A stretch of 5,402 bases of DNA from contig JAEWBA010000316.1 of the NCBI GenBank assembly GCA_023391395.1, positions 1-5,402 on the forward strand, read 5' to 3'. Every line of letters starts with the position of its first letter. The stretch's first letter is position 1. Positions 1 to 4,541 of the stretch are shown one piece after another. This DNA comes from Pseudomonadota bacterium (GTDB lineage: Bacteria; Pseudomonadota; Gammaproteobacteria; Burkholderiales; Burkholderiaceae_D). The notes beneath the pieces were generated by a model. It was not told where the DNA came from and made no database searches. It saw only the letters and a program-made list of their open reading frames with translations. The position numbers and the translations under genes are program-made.

Positions 1-1
1 A

Positions 2-247
2 CGGAACGAGGACGTCGCGCTCGTGCTGATGGACATCATGATGCCGGAGATGGACGGATACGACACCATGCGCGCGATCCGCCGCATTCCGAAATTTCAG
101 TCGCTGCCAATCATCACTCTGACTGCAAAGGCGATGAAGGGTGACCGCGACAAGTGCATTGCCGCCGGCGCCTCAGACTACATCACCAAGCCGGTAGACG
201 CGGCGCAACTGTTGTCGCTCATACGGGTATGGCTACATCGTTCCTGA
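2..247 (+). CDS. Receiver (REC) domain, C-terminal part of a response regulator or hybrid histidine kinase; 5' end outside window
   Basis: This is the last 81 codons of a longer gene, in frame from base 2 to a TGA at 245-247. The visible part is a CheY-type receiver domain. The phosphoacceptor Asp is visible residue 11, in the context [11 protein letters not shown]. The switch Thr is residue 41 (ITLTAKAM) and the invariant Lys is residue 63 (YITKPVD), so the domain should be phosphorylatable. A receiver domain is about 120 residues, so roughly the first 40 are missing, including the acidic pair that binds Mg2+. The wording [24 protein letters not shown] is typical of receivers at the C-terminus of hybrid sensor kinases, so the gene is more likely a large hybrid kinase than a single-domain regulator. 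That is inference, because the upstream sequence is not visible. Its 3' end overlaps the CheR-like gene by 19 bases, which implies translational coupling. Confidence 0.9.
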   Translation, partial: RNEDVALVLMDIMMPEMDGYDTMRAIRRIPKFQSLPIITLTAKAMKGDRDKCIAAGASDYITKPVDAAQLLSLIRVWLHRS

Positions 248-1074
248 ACGAAGAGCCGGAACAGGTCGAAGCGCTGGAAATCGACCTGTTGCTGGAAGGC
301 GTATTCCGGCGCTTCGGCCACGACTTCCGCGGCTACCGACGTGCGCCGCTGCGCTCCAAGCTGCATCTGCTGATGCAGCAACAGGGCGTGAGCACCGTGT
401 CCGCTTTGCAGGACCGGGTGATGCACGACGACGCTGCGGCCGGGGCACTGTTGCGGGCGCTCGGAACGCGACCGACGGCGCTGTTCGACCAGCCCGAGCA
501 TTTCCTGGCCTTGCGCGCCGCCGTCGGGCCTTGGCTTCGTTCCTGCCCGGCTCCCAAGATATGGATCGCCGATTGCGTGTCGGCCGAGCAGGCTTGTTCG
601 GTGGCCATCCTGCTGGCCGAGGAAGAGGTGTACGAGCGCGCCACGGTGTTTGCCACCTTCGCCTGCGATTCGCTGCTGGACGAGGCGCGCCGCAGCGGCA
701 TTTCACCCGTCCGTATGCAAGAGTATGAAGAGAACTACCGGCGCGGCGGCGGCAAGGCGGCCCTGTCCGACTACATCGTCGCGAACGGCGGGCAGATGGC
801 GTTCCGGCCCGAGCTCATGCGCAATATCACCTGGGCGCAATACAACCTGACGACCGACGCTTCTTTCAACGAATTCGAGTTGATCCTGTGCCGGCGCACA
901 CTGTCCGACTTCGACGCATTGTTGCGGCGTCGCACCTTGCAGTTATTCCACGACAGCCTGTCGAGGTTCGGGATCGTGAGCGTGGATGGGGCCGAGGAGA
1001 TGGAGGCCGCACCTTTCGAGACCCGCTACAAGCCCTTGTGCGCGGAGCAAGGTTTGTACCGGCGGATGATGTAG
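229..1074 (+). CDS. CheR-family protein with degenerate active site (probable non-catalytic methyltransferase homologue)
   Basis: The 281-residue product aligns along its whole length with CheR, the SAM-dependent enzyme that methylates glutamates on chemoreceptors. The N-terminal CheR domain is clear ([15 protein letters not shown], residues 31-45). The C-terminal Rossmann domain keeps family landmarks: YEENY (166-170), LSDYIV (179-184), FRPELMRNI (192-200), QYNL (204-207) and [10 protein letters not shown] (213-222). The catalytic and SAM-binding positions do not survive. The usual TEFFRD reads TALFDQ (83-88), the GCSTGEEPYS-type loop reads [10 protein letters not shown] (115-124), the ATDIN acidic strand end reads ATFAC (142-146), and CRNVLIYF reads CRRTLSDF (221-228). 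The reading frame is intact, so this looks like a maintained pseudoenzyme and not a dead gene. The ATG at 229 is the only good start just before the conserved domain. Its ribosome site is weak, fitting coupling to the overlapping receiver gene. No cheB follows; the cluster ends here against a convergent gene. Confidence 0.88.
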   Translation: MATSFLNEEPEQVEALEIDLLLEGVFRRFGHDFRGYRRAPLRSKLHLLMQQQGVSTVSALQDRVMHDDAAAGALLRALGTRPTALFDQPEHFLALRAAVGPWLRSCPAPKIWIADCVSAEQACSVAILLAEEEVYERATVFATFACDSLLDEARRSGISPVRMQEYEENYRRGGGKAALSDYIVANGGQMAFRPELMRNITWAQYNLTTDASFNEFELILCRRTLSDFDALLRRRTLQLFHDSLSRFGIVSVDGAEEMEAAPFETRYKPLCAEQGLYRRMM

Positions 1075-1091
1075 AAATTCCCGCCTGGGAT

Positions 1092-1883
1092 TCATGCGGC
1101 GCGTCCTTGCGGCGAATGGCCGAGCATCGAAGAGATTTCATTGGCCGTATTGACCAGATCTTCCAGCCATTCTTCCTGCAGACGGTCCGAGGGCGCGGAA
1201 ATCGACAGGCCGGCAATCAGCTTGCCGGAGTCGTCATGGATGCCGGCCGCCATGCAACGCACACCCAGTTCCAGCTCCTCGTTGTCGCGCGCATAGCCGC
1301 GCGCGCGCACCAAACTCAGTTCGCGTTCCAGGCGAGCAAGATCAGTGATCGAATTTTTGTTGTGGCCGGCCAGACCGGTGCGCGTGGCGTATGCGCGCAC
1401 TTGCTTGGCGTCATCCGCTGACAGGAACAGCTTGCCGGTGGAGGTGAGATGAAGCGGCGCGCGGCCGCCGATGGCGCGCACTACCTGCATGCCGGAGCGT
1501 TCGGAAAAGGAGCGGTCGATGTAGACGATCTCATCGCCCTGGCGCACCGACAGGTTGATGGTCTGGTGTGTCTTGCGATGCAGGGCACGCATGAAGTCGA
1601 GCGCCGCTTCGCGCACATTCAGGCGGCTCTTGACGATGTTGCCCAGTTCCAGCAAGCGCATGCCGAGACGGTAGGTACCACCTTCGCCGCGATCGACGAA
1701 GCGCTTGACCACCAGGTCGTTGAGAATGCGGTGCGCGGTCGAAGGATGCAGCCCGGTTGCGCTGGACAGCTCCTTGAGGCTGACCGGATCGGGATACGCG
1801 GCCAGCGTATCCAGCAGCGAAATCATTCGCTCGATCACCTGTATTGAGACCTGATCATTCAAGATGGTGGAGTCTGTTTTCAT
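1092..1883 (-). CDS. IclR-family transcriptional regulator, divergent from the lactate/2-hydroxy-acid dehydrogenase gene
   Basis: The 263-residue product has the usual IclR size and two-domain plan. Residues about 14-75 form the winged helix-turn-helix, with the recognition region SLKELSSATGLHPSTAHRIL (35-54) and wing GGTYRLGMRLLELG (68-81). Residues about 88-255 form the effector-binding domain, with the family signatures GGRAPLHLTSTGKLFL (139-154), GYARDNEELELGVRC (196-210) and AAGIHDDSGKLIAGLSIS (212-229). IclR proteins bind DNA as dimers or tetramers and usually sense a small carboxylate. The divergent dehydrogenase suggests the ligand is lactate or a related hydroxy acid, which is inference. 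I chose the ATG at 1883. The frame also has a TTG seven codons upstream (1904), but that would lie at or next to the predicted transcription start, so it is less likely. The 3' end is 17 bases from the stop of the convergent CheR-like gene. Confidence 0.93.
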   Translation of the reverse strand: MKTDSTILNDQVSIQVIERMISLLDTLAAYPDPVSLKELSSATGLHPSTAHRILNDLVVKRFVDRGEGGTYRLGMRLLELGNIVKSRLNVREAALDFMRALHRKTHQTINLSVRQGDEIVYIDRSFSERSGMQVVRAIGGRAPLHLTSTGKLFLSADDAKQVRAYATRTGLAGHNKNSITDLARLERELSLVRARGYARDNEELELGVRCMAAGIHDDSGKLIAGLSISAPSDRLQEEWLEDLVNTANEISSMLGHSPQGRAA

Positions 1884-1916
1884 AACACGGTTGGTGCGTC
1901 GCAATATGCGTGTTAT
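1882..1916. repeat. Perfect 8-bp inverted repeat, candidate operator over the IclR-gene promoter and start
   Basis: ATAACACG at 1882-1889 is the exact reverse complement of CGTGTTAT at 1909-1916, with 19 bases between the arms (arm centres 27 bp apart). One arm covers the start codon of the minus-strand IclR gene and the other covers its predicted -10 element. The interval also contains candidate elements of the dehydrogenase promoter. The position fits an autoregulatory operator, or two half-sites for a tetrameric regulator. Binding by the IclR protein is inference. Confidence 0.5.
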
Positions 1917-1919
1917 ACC
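1891..1919 (+). promoter_or_regulatory. Candidate promoter of the lactate/2-hydroxy-acid dehydrogenase gene
   Basis: TTGGTG (1891-1896) and TATACC (1914-1919) are separated by 17 bases and are partial matches to sigma-70 -35 and -10 boxes. The -10 shares bases with the -10 on the opposite strand, so the two promoters would be face-to-face and mutually exclusive. Transcription from about 1926 would give a long leader of about 116 bases containing the hairpin at 1967-1993. The match is modest. Confidence 0.35.
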
Positions 1920-1920
1920 A
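1912..1920 (-). promoter_or_regulatory. Extended -10 promoter element of the IclR-family gene
   Basis: On the minus strand bases 1920 to 1912 read TGGTATAAC. This is a TGn extension followed by TATAAC, one mismatch from the consensus -10. Transcription would start near 1905, giving a leader of about 22 bases before the ATG at 1883. No good -35 is visible (TTTTCC lies at about the right distance), which is tolerable for an extended -10. One arm of the 1882-1916 inverted repeat overlaps it. Confidence 0.55.
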
Positions 1921-1966
1921 CAATGTGAAAAGGCGGAAAAGGCAATGTGCCTGCGGCGCGACAGGT

Positions 1967-1993
1967 GATAATGCTATGCAAGAGGGCATTATC
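1967..1993 (+). repeat. Perfect 8-bp inverted repeat (possible hairpin or operator) in the dehydrogenase leader
   Basis: GATAATGC (1967-1974) and GCATTATC (1986-1993) are exact reverse complements with an 11-base spacer. As RNA this forms an 8-bp stem whose loop contains an in-frame ATG (1976-1978), and an AGGTG tract (1963-1967) abuts the 5' arm. As DNA it could be a second binding site for the divergent IclR regulator. There is no U-tract after it, so it is not an intrinsic terminator. Confidence 0.5.
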
Positions 1994-2029
1994 GGCTTCG
2001 GGAAGCTGAGGCTGCGCCGGCGCCGCAAC

Positions 2030-2041
2030 GAGGGGAAAGTC
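2030..2041 (+). promoter_or_regulatory. Ribosome binding site deciding the dehydrogenase start
   Basis: GAGGGGA at 2030-2036 lies 5 bases before the ATG at 2042. It favours this start over the in-frame ATG at 1976, as does the alignment of the N-terminus with glycolate oxidase and LldD. Confidence 0.65.
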
Positions 2042-3187
2042 ATGAGGGTGATCACCAACATCGAGGATCTGCGTGTCCTGGCACAGAAACGCGTGCCGCG
2101 CATGTTTTACGACTATGCCGATTCGGGATCGTGGACCGAGTCGACGTACCGGGCCAACAGCGAGGATTTCGCACGCATCAAATTCCGCCAACGTGTGGCG
2201 GTCAACATGGAAAACCGCAGCCTGGCCTCGACCATGGTGGGGCAGCCGGTGGCCATGCCGGTGGCGATCGCGCCCACCGGGCTGACCGGCATGCAGCACG
2301 CCGACGGCGAGATTCTGGCCGCGCGTGCGGCGGAGCGCTTCGGCGTGCCGTTCACGCTGTCCACCATGAGCATCTGCTCGATCGAGGATGTGGCTGCCCA
2401 TGTCAGCAAGCCTTTCTGGTTCCAGGTCTACTTCATGCGCGACCGCGATTTCATGGGGCGGCTGATCGAGCGCGCCAAGGCGGCGAATTGCTCCGCCTTG
2501 GTGTTAACGATGGACCTGCAGATCCTCGGGCAGCGCCACAAGGACTTGCGCAACGGCCTGTCCGCGCCGCCCAAGCTGACTCTCAGTAACGTGGCGAACA
2601 TGATGACCAAGCCGCGCTGGTGCTGGGGCATGCTCTGGACTCGCCGGCGCAGCTTCGGCAATATCGTCGGTCATGCCAGGGCGGTTTCCGACATGTCCTC
2701 GCTGTCGTCATGGACGGCGGAGCAGTTCGATCCGGCGTTGTCGTGGGATCACGTGCAATGGGTGAGAGAGCGCTGGGACGGCAAGCTGATCCTGAAGGGT
2801 ATCGTGGATGTCGAAGATGCCCGCTTGGCGGCGCAGACCGGCGCCGATGCCTTGATCGTCTCCAATCATGGCGGTCGCCAGCTCGATGGCGCGCCCTCGT
2901 CGATCAGCGCCTTGCCGGCCATCGTCGAGGCGGTGGGCGACAGGATAGAGGTACACATGGACGGCGGCATCCGTTCCGGCCAGGATGTCATCAAGGCACT
3001 CGCCCTGGGTGCCAAGGGCGTCTACCTGGGGCGCGCCTTCCTCTATGGCCTGGGCGCGCTGGGCGAGGCAGGCGTGACTAGGTGCCTGGAATTGATCCGG
3101 CAGGAGCTCGACATCACCATGGCGCTGTGCGGCCTGACCGATGTGCGCAAGGTGGATCGGACGATCCTGCTCCCCGGCAGTTACTGA
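2042..3187 (+). CDS. lldD: FMN-dependent L-lactate / alpha-hydroxy-acid dehydrogenase (LldD-like)
   Basis: The 381-residue product is a full-length member of the FMN-dependent alpha-hydroxy-acid dehydrogenase family (glycolate oxidase, flavocytochrome b2, LldD, mandelate dehydrogenase). It oxidises the C2 hydroxyl of a 2-hydroxy acid to a keto acid. Active-site residues by alignment with spinach glycolate oxidase are Y25 (FYDYADSG), Y130 (WFQVYF), K252 (LILKGI), and catalytic base H276 with R279 in SNHGGRQLDG. The FMN phosphate site is DGGIRSG (307-313) and LGRAFLYG (329-336). Residue G80 (APTGLTGM) matches LldD and mandelate dehydrogenase, where glycolate oxidase has Ala79, and M109 replaces Trp108, so lactate or a larger acid is likelier than glycolate. 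The segment at about 176-228 matches in position the membrane-contacting insert of LldD, suggesting electron transfer to quinone at the inner membrane. The divergent IclR gene is the probable regulator. Mandelate dehydrogenase or another 2-hydroxy-acid specificity cannot be excluded. Confidence 0.88.
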   Translation: MRVITNIEDLRVLAQKRVPRMFYDYADSGSWTESTYRANSEDFARIKFRQRVAVNMENRSLASTMVGQPVAMPVAIAPTGLTGMQHADGEILAARAAERFGVPFTLSTMSICSIEDVAAHVSKPFWFQVYFMRDRDFMGRLIERAKAANCSALVLTMDLQILGQRHKDLRNGLSAPPKLTLSNVANMMTKPRWCWGMLWTRRRSFGNIVGHARAVSDMSSLSSWTAEQFDPALSWDHVQWVRERWDGKLILKGIVDVEDARLAAQTGADALIVSNHGGRQLDGAPSSISALPAIVEAVGDRIEVHMDGGIRSGQDVIKALALGAKGVYLGRAFLYGLGALGEAGVTRCLELIRQELDITMALCGLTDVRKVDRTILLPGSY

Positions 3188-3195
3188 AGCTGCGC

Positions 3196-3204
3196 TGCTA
3201 GAAT
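3196..3204 (+). promoter_or_regulatory. Extended -10 promoter element for dgkA
   Basis: TGCTAGAAT at 3196-3204 is a TGn extension plus TAGAAT (one mismatch from TATAAT), beginning nine bases after the dehydrogenase stop. No convincing -35 is seen upstream. A start near 3211 would leave a leader of about 38 bases. This suggests dgkA can be expressed independently of the hydroxy-acid dehydrogenase. Confidence 0.5.
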
Positions 3205-3248
3205 CCCGGATTCATTCACCGGAACGCCGCAATGGCGACAGCGAGCGC

Positions 3249-3647
3249 ATGGTCGACAGGGAACCACGGGTCAGCAAGTACAAGAGCAGGGGCGGCATGC
3301 GGCGGATTCTTGCCGCCTTCCTGTACTCCATGCAGGGGCTGCGCACGGCGTGGAAAAGCGAATACGCCTTCCGCCAGGAGGTGCTCGTGGCGATCCCGGC
3401 GGCCTTGCTCGCACTGATGCTGCCGGTCACGCCTCTCGAAAAGCTGGCGCTGACAGCGGTGCTGCTCCTGGTACTGATTGTCGAGCTTGTCAATTCGGCG
3501 ATCGAAGCCGTGGTCGACCGCATCTCCTTCGATACCCATCCCTTGTCGAAGAACGCCAAGGATTTCGGTAGTGCGGCGGTATGCCTGACGCTGGTGCTGG
3601 CAGCGGCGACCTGGGGCGTGATCCTTTTTCCACTGGTGTTCGGATGA
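3249..3647 (+). CDS. dgkA: Diacylglycerol kinase DgkA
   Basis: The 132-residue inner-membrane enzyme phosphorylates diacylglycerol with MgATP to phosphatidate, recycling the diacylglycerol released by phospholipid-consuming envelope modifications. It aligns end to end with E. coli DgkA (122 residues). The amphipathic N-terminal segment is GLRTAWKSEYAFRQE (30-44), and the family core IVELVNSAIEAVVDR (77-91) is almost identical. Known functional residues are all present: E38, E44, E79, N82, E86, K104 and D105 (AKDFGSAAV, 103-111). Three hydrophobic membrane helices lie at about 46-61, 66-85 and 108-129. The start is not certain. ATG 3249 gives a typical family length but has a weak ribosome site. 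ATG 3297 (116 residues) has an AGGGG tract close by, but would begin right at the first conserved helix. The stop overlaps an ATG (ATGA, 3644-3647), but I see no recognisable gene there. Confidence 0.95.
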   Translation: MVDREPRVSKYKSRGGMRRILAAFLYSMQGLRTAWKSEYAFRQEVLVAIPAALLALMLPVTPLEKLALTAVLLLVLIVELVNSAIEAVVDRISFDTHPLSKNAKDFGSAAVCLTLVLAAATWGVILFPLVFG

Positions 3648-3779
3648 GCGTCGAATCTAGTTCGGCGCTCCTTGTCGAGCCGAGAAGACGGCATGGCAAG
3701 CCGACGGAGCGCATTGGCGCGGACGCGACACTCGTGGCGCCAAGCGACGCGGGAATCCGCAGAAAATTTCGAGTCGCTT

Positions 3780-3785
3780 TATACT
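3780..3785 (+). promoter_or_regulatory. Candidate -10 element for the GNAT gene
   Basis: TATACT at 3780-3785 differs by one base from the consensus -10 and lies 21 bases before the GNAT start codon. No clear -35 is visible at the right distance, so the call rests on the -10 alone. The 159 bases between dgkA and the GNAT gene otherwise hold only a doubtful 47-codon frame at 3644-3787. Confidence 0.35.
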
Positions 3786-3806
3786 GAGCCGAAATTGGAT
3801 GTACCG

Positions 3807-4322
3807 ATGAAGCTCACGATTCGCCCAGCGCGTCCCGAAGACGCCGTCCCCGCCTGCCACGTGCTGCGTCGCTCTATCGAGCAATGCTGCATCGAGGACC
3901 ACCGCAATGATGCCGCCATCCTTTCGGCTTGGCTGGCCAACAAGACGCCGGAAACGGTGCGTACCTGGTTTTCCTCGTCTGTCAATTTCTCGGCGGTTGC
4001 TTTGGCCGGCGAAGAGATCGTCGGGGTGGCTACCCTGACCCGTCAGGGAAAAATCGTACTGTGCTACGTCACCCCCGAAGTCCGTTATACCGGCGCCGGC
4101 AAGGCCTTGCTGCAGGCGCTGGAAACGCGCGCCCGCGAATGGGGCCTGCGCACCCTGCAGGTGTGCAGCACCGTCTCCGCCAACGCTTTCTATCAGCGCA
4201 ACGGCTACGTCGCCGCCGGTACCCGGCGCACCGTGTACGGTATCGAAGCGGTGGCGCTGTCCAAGAATCTTTGCCCGGCGAGCTATACGCCGCGGCGCAA
4301 TCCCTGCGGCTGCGGTTCCTGA
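3807..4322 (+). CDS. GNAT-family N-acetyltransferase, substrate unknown
   Basis: The 171-residue product has the GNAT fold and should transfer an acetyl group from acetyl-CoA to an amine. An N-terminal strand, IRPARPEDAVPACHV (5-19), is followed by a variable helix region that probably shapes the acceptor site (NDAAILSAWLANKTPE, 34-49). The strand region AVALAGEEIVGVATL (63-77) leads into motif A, YVTPEVRYTGAGKALL (87-102), which is a recognisable R/Q-x-x-G-x-G/A pyrophosphate-binding loop. Motif B is ANAFYQRNGYVAAG (125-138), with the Tyr often used as general acid. It resembles the YafP-like uncharacterised group more than ribosomal-protein or arginine-pathway acetyltransferases. The ATG at 3807 begins exactly where the domain begins. 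The frame is open further upstream (ATG 3672), but that stretch looks non-coding. The C-terminus ends in an odd Cys/Pro/Arg-rich tail (TPRRNPCGCGS, 161-171). A terminator follows immediately. Confidence 0.88.
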   Translation: MKLTIRPARPEDAVPACHVLRRSIEQCCIEDHRNDAAILSAWLANKTPETVRTWFSSSVNFSAVALAGEEIVGVATLTRQGKIVLCYVTPEVRYTGAGKALLQALETRAREWGLRTLQVCSTVSANAFYQRNGYVAAGTRRTVYGIEAVALSKNLCPASYTPRRNPCGCGS

Positions 4323-4332
4323 GACTGCCGAT

Positions 4333-4358
4333 CCCGCGCGCTTCGCGCGGGCATTTTT
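4333..4358 (+). terminator. Intrinsic (Rho-independent) terminator after the GNAT gene
   Basis: CCCGCGCG (4333-4340) pairs perfectly with CGCGCGGG (4344-4351) around a three-base CTT loop. After CA, a run of five T follows (4354-4358), with a further T-rich stretch behind it. It starts 11 bases after the GNAT stop and separates that unit from sbp. Confidence 0.88.
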
Positions 4359-4457
4359 CTTCCCCGATTTTCTTTCTTGTCGTGCCTCCGACCGGCGTTC
4401 GCTTGCTGCGCCGGGAGCGGGAGCTTTATGCGCCTCGCGCATATTGAAACGCAAAAG

Positions 4458-4494
4458 TATTCGTTCCCTGGCGCTTTGCGGCTACTTAAGCTAT
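4458..4494 (+). promoter_or_regulatory. Candidate sbp promoter region, possibly CysB-activated
   Basis: The gap between the terminator and sbp has no gene. Within it, TATTCGTT (4458-4465) resembles a sequence I associate with sulfur-starvation genes in betaproteobacteria, and TAAGCT (4487-4492) is a weak -10 candidate with no good -35. A weak core with an upstream site fits an activator-dependent promoter such as those controlled by the LysR-type regulator CysB. The link to CysB is inference from the gene's identity. Confidence 0.3.
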
Positions 4495-4505
4495 CGACTT
4501 TCAAA

Positions 4506-4525
4506 CCGGATTTGCCGGATTTGCC
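4506..4525 (+). repeat. Short tandem repeat in the sbp leader
   Basis: CCGGATTTG occurs twice in direct tandem (4506-4514 and 4515-4523) and is followed by CC, which starts a third unit. It ends two bases before the sbp ribosome site. It is probably a small local duplication; no function is evident. Confidence 0.5.
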
Positions 4526-4527
4526 TC

Positions 4528-4535
4528 AAGGGAGA
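4528..4535 (+). promoter_or_regulatory. Ribosome binding site of sbp
   Basis: AAGGGAGA at 4528-4535 is a strong Shine-Dalgarno tract six bases before the ATG at 4542. It supports that start, which also gives a well-formed signal peptide. Confidence 0.8.
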
Positions 4536-4541
4536 AGCCAG

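Noticed and set aside
154..228. Upstream extension of the CheR-like frame to an ATG at 154.
   Set aside because: The added residues are an Arg/His-rich out-of-frame reading of the conserved receiver domain.
1061..1085. Possible bidirectional terminator between the convergent CheR-like and IclR genes (GGCGG / CCGCC).
   Set aside because: The stem is only 5 bp with a 15-base loop, lies partly inside the CheR-like gene, and has no U-tract on either strand.
1910..2041. Upstream extension of the dehydrogenase frame to 1910.
   Set aside because: The family N-terminus aligns at 2042, which has a good ribosome site; the extension is basic and Cys-containing without similarity. The intermediate ATG at 1976 is kept only as a finding.
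3662..3683. Imperfect hairpin after dgkA (TCGG..CTC / GAG.CCGA).
   Set aside because: The stem needs a two-base bulge and no T-run follows, so it is not a credible terminator.
3672..3806. Upstream extension of the GNAT frame to an ATG at 3672.
   Set aside because: The extra 45 residues show no domain character and would place the start before the -10 candidate; the GNAT fold begins at ATG 3807.
4444..4449. TTGAAA as a -35 box for sbp.
   Set aside because: It is close to consensus, but no acceptable -10 lies 15-19 bases downstream.
3657..4454. Minus-strand open frame of 265 codons opposite the GNAT gene.
   Set aside because: The product is Arg/Gly/Ala-rich and low in family signals, typical of an antisense frame in GC-rich DNA, and it runs across the terminator.
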